From assembly GCA_030123565.1 (NCBI GenBank), contig CP126122.1:1065001-1129000 (forward strand): a DNA stretch of 64,000 nt, written 5' to 3'. Below, piece by piece: positions 35,112 to 43,509 of the stretch. The position numbers were made by a program, and so were the translations under genes. Origin of the DNA: Nitrospira sp. (GTDB lineage: Bacteria; Nitrospirota; Nitrospiria; Nitrospirales; Nitrospiraceae). The notes beneath the pieces were generated by a model. The model was not told the DNA's origin. It ran no database searches and saw only the letters and a list, made by a program, of their open reading frames with translations. How positions within the stretch are numbered: the stretch's first letter is position 1; the number at the start of each line of letters is the position of its first letter.

Positions 35112-36806
35112 ATGATGAAAATGTATCGGTTTCTTCGGTTCCTGTTACAGGGCGCTACGACCATGATGGTGCTGATGGTGCTCACCGGGCTCTTGGCCGG
35201 CCTCGCCAGTGTGGGGCTCCTCGCGGTGATCAACAAGCTCATCAACGGAGCGGGAGCGACATCGCAGCTCTTCGCCGTGGCCTTCATCGGGCTGGCGGTA
35301 TTGAAAGTCCTGTCGAACTATCTCTCCCAGTTGTTGCTCGTCACGTTTGCGCAGGAGACCATTCTGAATCTGGGTATGGACCTTTGCTGGAAGGTGGTGC
35401 GCGCGCCCTATCGCACCTTGGAGCGGCGCGGGGCGCATGAAATTCTGGCGACCTTGACCGAAGACACGAATGCGATGGCCTGGGCCGTCAACGGCTTGCC
35501 TGGTTTGGCGATCAACGTCGCCATCCTCGCCGGCTGTTCGCTCTACCTTGCCTGGCTTTCCTGGCAGGCTTTTGTCGGTGTGATTGTTCTGACTCTGGTG
35601 GGGCTGCTGGGGTACCGGCATTTCTATAACCGGGTGCTTCAGTCGTCGCTGGCGGTGCGCGACGCGAAGGGCGCTCTCTTCGAACATTTTCGCAGCTTGA
35701 CGGAGGGGATGAAGGAGTTGATGCTGCATCGCGGCCGGCGTGAGACGTTCGTCACATCGGATATCAGACAGGCGGCCGAGGCCCTTCGCCACCACAATCT
35801 GGTGACGACGAAACAATATCTCACTACCGATTCCTGGACACAGGTGCTCTTCTACGGGTTGATCGGGGTGATTCTCCTGCTGTTTCCCCGCCTGTTGTCG
35901 TTGTCCGGCGAATCCCTGACCGGCTATGCCTTCGCGATGCTGTACATGATCGGTCCCATGTGGGGGTTGCTCGGCATGGTGCCGACGTTGAGCCGCGGAC
36001 AGGTGGCATTGGAGAAGATCGAAGCGCTCGGGCTGGCGCTGGACGAGGGGAGCCGGGAAGGGGGCGCGGAGCGCCCCGTGGCGCAGGGCGCGCAGCGGGT
36101 GGAGTTTTCGAAGGCGGCCTTTGCTTATGAGCCGACAGGCGAGGATGAACGGTCCTTCACCCTGGGCCCCTTGGATCTGGCCTTGGAAACCGGCGAGCTG
36201 GTCTTCATCATCGGGGGCAACGGCAGCGGCAAGTCGACCTTCGTGAAGGTCCTCACTGGGCTCTACCTGCCGCAACAGGGAGAGGTACGGCTCAACGGCG
36301 AAGCGATCGTGCCCATGACCCAAGACTGGTACCGGCAGCATTTTGCGGCGGTCTTTTCGGACTTCTACCTGTTCAAAAAACTCCTGGGGCTCGATCCCGG
36401 CTTGGTTGCGAATCAGGCGGACGGGTGGTTGAAGACCCTGCGGATTCACCACAAGGTCACGATCCAGGACGGAGAATACTCGACGGTGCAATTGTCTCAG
36501 GGACAGCGCAAACGGCTGGCCCTCGTCACGGCGATGTTGGAAGATCGACCCTTCTATGTATTCGACGAATGGGCGGCGGACCAGGACCCGCAGTATAAAG
36601 AGGTGTTTTACGGTGAGCTGCTGCCGGGGCTGCGGGCACGAGGGAAGGGCGTGATCGTCGTGACCCACGACGACCGGTACTTCCATGTGGGCGACCGGGT
36701 GTTGAAACTGGAGGAGGGCAGGATTGTGGAGGCATCGAACGGCGCCTCACGCGGTGCCCATCGAGCCGGTCCGTTGCTCAAGCCGGTCGCCAGGCCGTCG
36801 GCGTGA
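35112..36806 (+). CDS. Cyclic-peptide/siderophore-type ABC exporter (SyrD/PvdE-like)
   Basis: The 564-residue half-transporter has an N-terminal membrane domain of about six helices (from FLLQGATTMMVLMVLTGLL to YMIGPMWGLLGMVP). The ATP-binding domain has Walker A GGNGSGKSTF, signature LSQGQRKRLAL and Walker B FYVFDEWAADQDP. Asp-Glu-Trp-Ala-Ala-Asp-Gln-Asp is typical of the SyrD/PvdE family, which exports peptide precursors such as acylated ferribactin to the periplasm. It lies 25 bp after the NRPS and clearly serves its product. ATG 35112 (or 35115) is chosen because the hydrophobic domain follows; a start at 35049 would overlap the NRPS. Confidence 0.9.
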   Translation: MMKMYRFLRFLLQGATTMMVLMVLTGLLAGLASVGLLAVINKLINGAGATSQLFAVAFIGLAVLKVLSNYLSQLLLVTFAQETILNLGMDLCWKVVRAPYRTLERRGAHEILATLTEDTNAMAWAVNGLPGLAINVAILAGCSLYLAWLSWQAFVGVIVLTLVGLLGYRHFYNRVLQSSLAVRDAKGALFEHFRSLTEGMKELMLHRGRRETFVTSDIRQAAEALRHHNLVTTKQYLTTDSWTQVLFYGLIGVILLLFPRLLSLSGESLTGYAFAMLYMIGPMWGLLGMVPTLSRGQVALEKIEALGLALDEGSREGGAERPVAQGAQRVEFSKAAFAYEPTGEDERSFTLGPLDLALETGELVFIIGGNGSGKSTFVKVLTGLYLPQQGEVRLNGEAIVPMTQDWYRQHFAAVFSDFYLFKKLLGLDPGLVANQADGWLKTLRIHHKVTIQDGEYSTVQLSQGQRKRLALVTAMLEDRPFYVFDEWAADQDPQYKEVFYGELLPGLRARGKGVIVVTHDDRYFHVGDRVLKLEEGRIVEASNGASRGAHRAGPLLKPVARPSA

Positions 36807-36837
36807 GAGGGATTCGCTGAGTCGGACGTCTAGAATC

Positions 36838-37602
36838 ATGGCAATTGTGTTGATGCCTCCTACAGAGTTTTCGACGTTCCCGCGTCTCGGTCGGCAGGAT
36901 GTGCATGTCTGGTCCTGCGACCTGTCCCGACACGATGGCGATCGCCCTTCCCTCGCCGCGCTGCTTTCGATCGATGAGCGGAACCGCGCCGCTCGTTTTG
37001 CATTCGAACAACATCGTCAGCGTTTCATCCTGTCCCATGGCCTGCTACGGGTGATTCTGGCCCGATACTTGGGAGACGAGCCGGGACAGATTCAGTTCGA
37101 GACTGGGCTCCATGGCAAGCCAGCCCTGCGCGGACAATCCGATACAGCGCAGACCATTCAGTTCAGTCTCTCCCATTCGAGCGACCATGCCCTCGTGGCG
37201 GTTGCCGTGAAAAGGGCTGTGGGAGTGGATGTGGAGTGGTGCCGGCCCGAGGTGGAGGGGCTCAAGCTGGCGCAGCGGTTCTTCGCTCCCGGTGAATCAC
37301 GGGCGATCTCGCAAGCTGAGAGCGACGATCAACAGCGGCTGTTCTATCGCTATTGGACCGCCAAGGAAGCCTATCTCAAGGGAAAGGGATTGGGGCTTTC
37401 TCTCGGACTGGATCGGTTCGAATTGTTGTTCGGCGACCTGTCGAGGCCGGCGCTGGTGCGTTCGACCGAATCTGGAATGCTCGACAAGGATTGGTCCGTG
37501 CAATCCTTCCAGCTCGCCGATCAGTTGGTCGGAGCCATCGCGGTCGAAGGCGAGGCCCGGAACGTTCAGCTGCTCGACGCGCCGGCAGCGCTCGTTCGTT
37601 AA
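36838..37602 (+). CDS. Sfp-type 4'-phosphopantetheinyl transferase
   Basis: This enzyme converts apo carrier domains to holo form using CoA. The 254-residue protein has FILSHGLLRVILARYLG, a GLHGKPAL motif, the metal-binding pair IQFSLSHSSDHALVAV and VGVDVEW, and the C-terminal FYRYWTAKEAYLKGKGLGL, which are the P1-P3 motifs of the Sfp/EntD class. ATG 36838 lies 31 bp after the transporter. An upstream frame would overlap the transporter gene and adds no conserved sequence. It completes an NRPS-exporter-PPTase operon, so it most likely activates the three carrier domains of the NRPS. Confidence 0.93.
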   Translation: MAIVLMPPTEFSTFPRLGRQDVHVWSCDLSRHDGDRPSLAALLSIDERNRAARFAFEQHRQRFILSHGLLRVILARYLGDEPGQIQFETGLHGKPALRGQSDTAQTIQFSLSHSSDHALVAVAVKRAVGVDVEWCRPEVEGLKLAQRFFAPGESRAISQAESDDQQRLFYRYWTAKEAYLKGKGLGLSLGLDRFELLFGDLSRPALVRSTESGMLDKDWSVQSFQLADQLVGAIAVEGEARNVQLLDAPAALVR

Positions 37603-38087
37603 TCGTTTTCCCGCTGCAAGGCCCCCTTCCTGAGTTGACGAAAAAAATCCTGCAGTAGGGCCTGACTCTCTTCGGCGAACAGTCCCCCGGCGACCTCCAC
37701 GCGATGGTTCAGGCGAGGTTCGGGGGGGATGTTCATGATCGATCCGCAGGCGCCGGCCTTGGGGTCGGTGGCTCCGAACACCAGTCTGGTGATGCGGGCC
37801 AGTACGATGGCGCCGATGCACATGGCGCAGGGTTCCAAGGTAACGTAGAGGGTGGTGCCGGTGAGCCGCCAACTGTTCGTCCGGCGCGCGCCTTCTTGAA
37901 TCGCGATCAATTCCGCATGGGCCGTGGGGTCCTGCCTGGTTTCCCGGAGGTTGTGCGCTTCCGCGATCACGATGCCCTCTTGCACCAGCAGGGCGGCGAT
38001 CGGGACTTCTCCGATCAGCGTCGCAGAGCGGGCGAGGGTCAAGGCCTGCTGCATGAAGTGATGGTCGAGATCGTCGAATGGCGGCAT
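37599..38087 (-). CDS. tadA: tRNA adenosine(34) deaminase
   Basis: TadA converts A34 to inosine in tRNA-Arg(ACG), needed to read CGU, CGC and CGA. The 162-residue protein has the cytidine-deaminase zinc site TAHAELIAI (His ligand and catalytic Glu) and TLEPCAMCIGAIVLA (two Cys ligands), plus IGEVPIAALLV and FGATDPKAGACGS. Length and motifs are standard for TadA. It converges with the PPTase gene with a 4-bp overlap of stop codons. Confidence 0.95.
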   Translation of the reverse strand: MPPFDDLDHHFMQQALTLARSATLIGEVPIAALLVQEGIVIAEAHNLRETRQDPTAHAELIAIQEGARRTNSWRLTGTTLYVTLEPCAMCIGAIVLARITRLVFGATDPKAGACGSIMNIPPEPRLNHRVEVAGGLFAEESQALLQDFFRQLRKGALQREND

Positions 38088-38135
38088 GGGCTGTCGCTTG
38101 GTTCTGAGGAGAAGTCCGAAGGCACGTCCGGTGGC

Positions 38136-39152
38136 CTAGGTTTGCCCGACCAGGTAAATCGCCCCTGTCGGCTGCGGTCGTCCGCCGTCCGGCTCCATCG
38201 TCACGGCGAATTTCTTCATCCGGGAAAACTCGGGAAGGCTCTTGATCAGCATGCGGCCCTTTTGTCCTGCGTCGATTCCGAACACCCCGGCGCTCACCGG
38301 TCTGTCGTCGATGGCCCAGAGTTGATAGACCTTACCGGTCGGCAGGGCCGGAAGGTTGAAGGCATAGAGCCAGGCCTTCTTGGTGACCGGATCGAACAGG
38401 AGGAAGGCGCCGGCCGTTTTCGCCATGTCGGACCCGGATAGGGACACGACTTTCGACGAGGGGTTTTTGAAGAAGCTTGCGAATTCCTCGTTCTGCCTGG
38501 CGAGCCGCTGCATGGAACTTTCGCGTTGGGCCAGTTGGGTTCGCACGTCGTCCAACTCCGCTTCCCGCCGGATCAATTGGTCCCGCAGATCTGCGACCTC
38601 GGTCGCACGTTGGTCCAGCTCGGACTTGAGCCGGTCCAGGGTCTGTTGGCGCTGGTTCAGGTCCGATTGCAAGGCCGCCACGCGAGCGGCTTCCTGCTGC
38701 ATGGTTGCTTGCAGCTGCCGGACCTCTCCCGATCGCTGGGTCGTCTGCGTATAGGACAACCAGGCGAGGTAACCGCCCCCGACGACCAGAGTGAGAGCGG
38801 CGAAGCCCATCGCCAGGCGGAACGGCCAGGAGCGTGCCGGCGCAATCGGCGGAAACAGGTGGTTCATCCACTCGCCCGGCTCCAGGCTCGACCGTCCGGC
38901 CGGCTTTTCCGCTTCGACCGCGCCGGGAATCGGCGTCGGGGCGCTCATGATTTTTGCCTTGAGGTTGCTGGGCGGCGTGGCCGGGGTGAGGCCGAACGGC
39001 AGGAGTGAGGCCACGGTCTGGTACTCCTTCAACGAAGCATGGCAGGCGGCGCAACCGGACAGCAAATGGGCCTCGATGGCCTGCCGCTCCGAGCGCTCCA
39101 GCGCACCGATCGCGTAGAGGGGGACCGCCTCTTCCAGTTCCTCGTGCGTCAT
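38136..39152 (-). CDS. RskA-like anti-sigma factor with zinc-binding N-terminus
   Basis: The 338-residue protein has four parts. The N-terminal anti-sigma domain (ELEEAVPLYAIGALERSERQ) carries an H-x4-C-x2-C zinc motif (HLLSGCAAC). One membrane helix follows near residues 105-125 (FRLAMGFAALTLVVGGGYLAWL). Next is a long heptad-rich coiled coil (~130-220, ending in LAQRESSMQRLARQNEEFA). The extracytoplasmic RskA-type domain has GAFLLFDPVTKKAWLYAF, GKVYQLWAIDD and KKFAVTMEPDGG. It should hold the partner sigma factor at the membrane until released by regulated proteolysis. The start overlaps the sigma gene stop (TTATGA), so synthesis is coupled. Confidence 0.9.
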   Translation of the reverse strand: MTHEELEEAVPLYAIGALERSERQAIEAHLLSGCAACHASLKEYQTVASLLPFGLTPATPPSNLKAKIMSAPTPIPGAVEAEKPAGRSSLEPGEWMNHLFPPIAPARSWPFRLAMGFAALTLVVGGGYLAWLSYTQTTQRSGEVRQLQATMQQEAARVAALQSDLNQRQQTLDRLKSELDQRATEVADLRDQLIRREAELDDVRTQLAQRESSMQRLARQNEEFASFFKNPSSKVVSLSGSDMAKTAGAFLLFDPVTKKAWLYAFNLPALPTGKVYQLWAIDDRPVSAGVFGIDAGQKGRMLIKSLPEFSRMKKFAVTMEPDGGRPQPTGAIYLVGQT

Positions 39153-39754
39153 AATCCGTCACCCTGCGGCAGCGTCTGTTGCAAGGACGTGCGGAGCTTC
39201 GTCATCGCCAACTTGATCCTGGTCTTGACCGTCCCGAGCGGCTGATTCAATTTGGCGGCGATTTCCGTATGGGTCAGGCCTTGGTAGAAGGCCATTTCGA
39301 TCGCCTGCTGCTGCGGGAGCGGCAGGTCGAGAATCGCCTTCACCATCATCTGCCGCAGTTCTTGGTCCTCCTGGGCTTCGTACGGATTCGGGCTCGCGTC
39401 GGGGGTCTGAGAGACCAGCGGATGCTCGAACGAGTCGGCCACGACATGGTGCCCGCGTGAGGTTCTGGCACGCAGCCGGTCGATGGCGCGGCTGCGGGTC
39501 AAGGTCACCAGCCAGGCGATGGGACTGCCCCGGCCCACGTCGTATTTGGTGATTTTGCGCCACACTTCCAAATAGACCTCTTGCAGCAATTCCGCGGCCT
39601 CTTCGCGATCGCCCAGGATTCGATAGGCCAAGGTAAAGAGCAGCGTGCTGGATTGATCGTACAGCTGGCCGAATGCCTGTTGGTCTCCCTTGGCCACGCG
39701 GGTCAAGAGTTTGGGATCGATGGTCGATGCGGCTTGTCGGGAGGCAGCTTCCAT
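39149..39754 (-). CDS. ECF-type RNA polymerase sigma factor
   Basis: The 201-residue sigma factor has region 2 (FGQLYDQSSTLLFTLAYRIL, EEAAELLQEVYLEVWRKI, IAWLVTLTRSRAIDRLRA). Region 4 (LPLPQQQAIEMAFYQGLTH followed by TEIAAKLNQPLGTVKTRIK) contains the helix-turn-helix. It resembles the SigK/SigL group, which pairs with RskA-like anti-sigma factors, as found immediately downstream. ATG 39754 is preferred; a longer frame to 39832 adds a low-quality N-terminus that runs into the promoter. Confidence 0.9.
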   Translation of the reverse strand: MEAASRQAASTIDPKLLTRVAKGDQQAFGQLYDQSSTLLFTLAYRILGDREEAAELLQEVYLEVWRKITKYDVGRGSPIAWLVTLTRSRAIDRLRARTSRGHHVVADSFEHPLVSQTPDASPNPYEAQEDQELRQMMVKAILDLPLPQQQAIEMAFYQGLTHTEIAAKLNQPLGTVKTRIKLAMTKLRTSLQQTLPQGDGL

Positions 39755-39802
39755 GCAGTCGGCCTGGGAATGGCGGCGGTCTTCTTGCTCACGGCACGGC
39801 GT

Positions 39803-39832
39803 ACTATAACACTCTACGGGAGAAGCGACCAA
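39803..39832 (-). promoter_or_regulatory. Sigma70-type promoter for the ECF sigma/anti-sigma operon
   Basis: On the minus strand, TTGGTC (39827-39832), an 18-bp spacer and TATAGT (39803-39808) lie 48 bp before the sigma ATG, just after the S26 peptidase gene. It suggests a housekeeping promoter for the pair, separate from the RiPP operon. Confidence 0.5.
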
Positions 39833-39845
39833 ACGGATTTGAGTT

Positions 39846-40610
39846 TCAGTGTGCGTGAGAAGCAGGCGGCTGCATCGACCGTGGCGGAACCGCGTCGAGT
39901 TGTCCGCGCAACGCGTGGAAATAACCGTCGAGACCCAAGCGGAGGGCGATGGCGCCCATGTCGATCTGTCCGGTTGCGCCGGTGAAGGTGGCGAGGGTGA
40001 ATCCCCCGAGCGTGGCCTGGATCTGTAGGCGATGCAGCGGTATCTGTAGATGCCGGAGGATGGCCGGCAATCGATCGGCCGTCGAGAGCCGAGAGCGATG
40101 GATCGTCTGCGACAGGGCGCAGGAACGAAGCGGGGCCGGAATGAGAATCGCGATCCTGACCATTCGACGAAGCAGCGGAAGCAACACCGTCCCGATCCGT
40201 CCCAGAACCAGCCTGCGGGTTGTGTTGACGATGGTCCGATGGATCAGCCATCTGACCGGCATCGGCCCACGTTCGACGGCGGTCACGAGTCCCCGCACCT
40301 GCTCCGGCGCGATTGCCTCAAGACAATCCGGGGCGGCATCTCCGCTGACCATGAGCGTTCCGTCTCTCTCCATGGATCGGAGCCGATGACAGATGAACTG
40401 AGACTGAACCGCATAGACGAGCAGGTCGCCTGGGATCAGAACCGTGGCCGGGCCGATTTCGAGACGGTCTCCCATTCGTAAGGTCGGGGCCATGCTGTCG
40501 GACGACACTCGATAGGTGAGCAGCCCATTCAACAGATTCAACGGGACGACGGGACAGAGTCGTGCTGCGGACAGGGAGTCGCGGCCCGGTGGGGCAAGCA
40601 CCTGGATCAC
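39846..40610 (-). CDS. S26-family signal-peptidase-like protein (Ser/His type)
   Basis: The 254-residue protein has a signal-peptidase I-like core: the nucleophile motif SDSMAPTLRMGD, the strand IPGDLLVYA, and FICHRL where the general base should be. In bacterial LepB that base is Lys, while SipW/Sec11-type enzymes use His. The ICHRL His followed by VSGDAAP fits the Sec11-like form. No flanking membrane anchor is obvious, and the C-terminal ~130 residues are unrecognised. A GTG at 40610 is the best start: GGAGG lies 8 nt upstream and it overlaps the preceding stop as GTGA. As the last gene of the RiPP operon it could remove the leader or process the product. Confidence 0.78.
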   Translation of the reverse strand: MIQVLAPPGRDSLSAARLCPVVPLNLLNGLLTYRVSSDSMAPTLRMGDRLEIGPATVLIPGDLLVYAVQSQFICHRLRSMERDGTLMVSGDAAPDCLEAIAPEQVRGLVTAVERGPMPVRWLIHRTIVNTTRRLVLGRIGTVLLPLLRRMVRIAILIPAPLRSCALSQTIHRSRLSTADRLPAILRHLQIPLHRLQIQATLGGFTLATFTGATGQIDMGAIALRLGLDGYFHALRGQLDAVPPRSMQPPASHAH

Positions 40611-41572
40611 GAACGAGCCTCCTGTCCGGTTGAGATGGTGAGCACAACGGCGATTCTCCAAACCAGGACTGTTCCGGAGCCGATGAGGTGAACAATACGT
40701 TGAAGTTTTGTCTTGAGCGGGTTGCGTGGTCCCGAAGGACCATACCGGTAGGCCAGGAACGCCGGTGATGGAAAAAAGACATGCCTTAACCGATCGACCC
40801 AGCGGTTCGGTGGTTGGGCGACGACCAACAAGAAATGACCGAGCTCAGGAATGGCGTGATGTGTGACCAGCCGTCGGAGAATAGCGAGGAGCCGGCGTTG
40901 CCACCATCCGGACGGGGCCAGACGGCTGTAGACCTCCTCAGGGATCGGTGGGTTCTGTGGTGAGCTGCCGGCCATCGAAAGGCCGTGCAGGAGGGGCATG
41001 GTCAGATGCCAGGCGATCGCCCGCTCGATGACGAGATTCCAGTCCGGTCGATCCTTCTCGATGAGGAGTGTGAGGTCTCGGAAGAAGGCCGGCGAGAAAT
41101 ACCCACGATGCACCACGCAATAGGCTGTGAGGTAGAGGAGCAGATCCTCGGTGGCCATCACGCGGGCGGAGCCGTGCCCGACCGATCGAGGCACTGTCCG
41201 GTTCCACAGACCCTGCAGTTGCTCCGCCGTGAGGAACCAGAGCGAGGTCGTGATATCCAACAGCAGACCGCTTTCTGCGGAAAAGTAGGCAGGGTTCCCG
41301 TCGATCTGGGGTTCGAAGCCTTGCATGCGGAGGAGCCGGCCGATGGCGCCCACATCTTCCTCGCGGACCAGCAGGTCGATATCGGCAAGTGGTCTCGTGC
41401 CTCGAATTCCATACAGTCGTGAGAGCAGATCGCAGCCTTTCAAGAGCATGACGTCCAACCGCTGTTGCGCAAACAGGGTCAAGAGATCGGCGAGGTGAGT
41501 CAGGCGGCGCTGGTTCGCCTCACTGGTCGCGCAATAGGACTCAACGAGGCTGTCGAGGGTCGAGGAGGGCAT
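40607..41572 (-). CDS. Nucleotidyltransferase-fold protein (NTP_transf_5-like)
   Basis: The 321-residue protein has the motif VMLLKGCDLLSRLYGIRGTRP followed by LADIDLLV, the signature of the uncharacterised nucleotidyltransferase family (PF14907-type). Such proteins recur in RiPP and polysaccharide clusters beside PqqD-like and HprK-like genes. The D-I-D pair would be two of the metal-binding acidic residues. The C-terminal half is helical, basic and not assigned (YGPSGPRNPLKTKLQRIV). It overlaps the third radical SAM gene by 32 bp and the S26 gene by 4 bp, so it is firmly part of this operon. It may transfer a nucleotide to the peptide or another small substrate; this is inference. Confidence 0.8.
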   Translation of the reverse strand: MPSSTLDSLVESYCATSEANQRRLTHLADLLTLFAQQRLDVMLLKGCDLLSRLYGIRGTRPLADIDLLVREEDVGAIGRLLRMQGFEPQIDGNPAYFSAESGLLLDITTSLWFLTAEQLQGLWNRTVPRSVGHGSARVMATEDLLLYLTAYCVVHRGYFSPAFFRDLTLLIEKDRPDWNLVIERAIAWHLTMPLLHGLSMAGSSPQNPPIPEEVYSRLAPSGWWQRRLLAILRRLVTHHAIPELGHFLLVVAQPPNRWVDRLRHVFFPSPAFLAYRYGPSGPRNPLKTKLQRIVHLIGSGTVLVWRIAVVLTISTGQEARS

Positions 41573-42599
41573 GGGTCTCTCTCAATCGTGCCGCCCATTC
41601 TTTGAAATGGGGCAGGCAGCGGCTCGGGTCTCCCGTTTCCAGCCAGGCATCGGCCCGCCCCTGCCGGCAGAAAGGGTTCAGATCGCAGGTCGGGCAGTGG
41701 TCCTGCTCGTTCGGCTTCATGGCATCGACCGTGCGTTTGAGGACTTCCCAGCCGTCCCTGATCGTGCCGGTGCGGAGATCATATCGTGGAGTCGGGAAGG
41801 CGACGCAGAGATTCATTTCGCCGTAGGGAGTCACGGCAAAACGGCTCTTGCCGCAGGCGCAGGAGATGAACGGCTCCTCCGCTGCGCAGCTGTCCTGGAT
41901 CCACGCGCCTGAACGGTTTCCGAGCTTCCTGTGATCCAGCGCCGCCTTGCGGTCCACACTCAGCCTGTAGCGGAAGGGGCTGATATCGCCGTTGGTCCTC
42001 GGATGGATGTCGAGGCAATATTGAAACTTGAACCTTTTCGATTCGGTGAGGTCTTGGCAGGCATCGACTTCATGCTCGTTGATCGTGGTGACCGGCATGC
42101 GGACCGTCACGAAGAACGGCCGCCCCGTCAGGCAAGCGAGGCCCTCCATGAAATGCGGGAAGGATCCCGGCACATCGGTCATGCGTTCATAGGTCTCCGC
42201 CGTGGCGCCGTAAATGGACACGAACAGTTCGGAAACGCCGACCTCCTCCAGCATCCCGGCAAAGGCCGGCGTCATACGCGTCGCATTCGTGAGCAGGTGG
42301 ATGAGCAGGCCTTGCCGACGGCTGTGACGCAGGATCGTGTCGATGTCCGGCCGCACCGACGGTTCGCCCCCGGTGAAGGTGACCGTCAAGACTCCCAGGT
42401 CGGCGATTTGGGTGAGGAGGGAACAGACCTCGTCCGTCGTCAATTCGTGGGGCAGGGCGCGATGGGTCGGGTTGTAGCAGTGCCGGCATCGGAGGTTGCA
42501 TCCATAGGTCAGTTCAAAGGTGGCTCCCTCGGGGTTGCGTGATCGACCGATTGTCGAGGCCATGGTCGCCAGGTAGGCGTCTGGGTCGAGTCGTTTCAT
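41541..42599 (-). CDS. Radical SAM/SPASM peptide-modifying enzyme (third in operon)
   Basis: The 352-residue protein has the radical SAM cluster motif TYGCNLRCRHCYNP (C-x3-C-x2-C), the SAM-binding VTFTGGEPSVRPD, and SIYGATAETYERMT in the barrel. A full SPASM region follows: SCACGKSRFAVTPYGEMNLC and the C-terminal DHCPTCDLNPFCRQGR with a later Cys in PSRCLPHF. Two auxiliary clusters are likely. SPASM enzymes form thioether or carbon-carbon crosslinks in peptides, or mature enzymes. The start at 42599 overlaps the HprK-like stop as ATGA and follows family expectation. A longer frame to 42896 is antisense overlap. Confidence 0.92.
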   Translation of the reverse strand: MKRLDPDAYLATMASTIGRSRNPEGATFELTYGCNLRCRHCYNPTHRALPHELTTDEVCSLLTQIADLGVLTVTFTGGEPSVRPDIDTILRHSRRQGLLIHLLTNATRMTPAFAGMLEEVGVSELFVSIYGATAETYERMTDVPGSFPHFMEGLACLTGRPFFVTVRMPVTTINEHEVDACQDLTESKRFKFQYCLDIHPRTNGDISPFRYRLSVDRKAALDHRKLGNRSGAWIQDSCAAEEPFISCACGKSRFAVTPYGEMNLCVAFPTPRYDLRTGTIRDGWEVLKRTVDAMKPNEQDHCPTCDLNPFCRQGRADAWLETGDPSRCLPHFKEWAARLRETHALLDPRQPR

Positions 42600-43501
42600 A
42601 GGATGGCCACGGAGCAGTCTGGTGCGTGATGCAGGACCACCTCGATGACATCCGTCTGTTTGAGGAACATCAGGCCGGAACAGGGCACCTGCGTCATCAG
42701 CGAGGCGAGAAACTCCAGCGTATTGTCCATGGCTGTGCGGTCCCAATAGGGCAAAAAAGCCTGTTGGAGCAGCAGCGACATGGTCTTCGAGGGTGAAAGG
42801 TGGTCCAGGCGATGGCGTTCCTGCGCATGGCCGATGCAGTAGAGACGGGTGAGCGGCGCCGAATCGTTCGCGGCATAGTCTCCGGACCCGACCCACGGCG
42901 TTCCATAGACCCTCGTGGCCCTGCCGCGGCGCCGGATGATGACCCGCTCGTCACTGAGGACGAATGCACCCCGATCGGCAAACAATTGTGCGATGGTCGA
43001 CTTTCCTGCGCCGGACGGCCCGGTGAAGACGAACCCCTGCTCATGAAACGACAACCCCGATGCGTGGAGAAGAATCCCGCCCTCGCGGGCCAGTCGTGAG
43101 AGAACACAGAGCTCGACAATGGGATTGAAGACATGCATCGGACACCAGCCCACTTGCCCGTCTTGGAGGTCGGGGAGTATCCAGGCCCGTACGATTCTAT
43201 AGTCCTCGGAGATCAGGGCCCTGGTCCGTGGCTGGAGCGTGCCGGTGTCGAGGCTTTCAGCGACGAGTCCGGAAGCAGACTCGAAAAGTTTCCAGAGCCC
43301 ATGGCCGGAGTCGAAAAGCAGGGGGCCGGTCTCGATCTCCGGCAGGGGACAGGTGAGCGAGATGTCTACCTGAATGTCCGGGTCGGTACCTGCCGGCGCG
43401 GCGAACAGGTCGAATGGACGCAACGGCCAGGCGAGGCAGGGATAATCCTTCGGCTCGTGCAACCGGACGACAGAGCCACCGATTTGCAGGGCAATATCCA
43501 T
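42596..43501 (-). CDS. HPr-kinase-like protein in RiPP operon
   Basis: The 301-residue protein has a C-terminal HprK-type P-loop domain: ILLHASGL before the Walker A GFVFTGPSGAGKSTIAQLF, then the acidic FVLSDERVIIRRRG and VYGTPWVGSGDY. True HprK phosphorylates Ser46 of HPr. Relatives encoded in lasso-peptide and other RiPP clusters phosphorylate a Ser of the peptide, or are of unknown role. No HPr gene or PTS gene is nearby. It starts 8 bp after the precursor stop and overlaps the next radical SAM gene by 4 bp. A kinase for one of the many Ser/Thr residues of the neighbouring peptide is the obvious hypothesis. Confidence 0.85.
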   Translation of the reverse strand: MDIALQIGGSVVRLHEPKDYPCLAWPLRPFDLFAAPAGTDPDIQVDISLTCPLPEIETGPLLFDSGHGLWKLFESASGLVAESLDTGTLQPRTRALISEDYRIVRAWILPDLQDGQVGWCPMHVFNPIVELCVLSRLAREGGILLHASGLSFHEQGFVFTGPSGAGKSTIAQLFADRGAFVLSDERVIIRRRGRATRVYGTPWVGSGDYAANDSAPLTRLYCIGHAQERHRLDHLSPSKTMSLLLQQAFLPYWDRTAMDNTLEFLASLMTQVPCSGLMFLKQTDVIEVVLHHAPDCSVAIL

Positions 43502-43509
43502 GTTATGGT

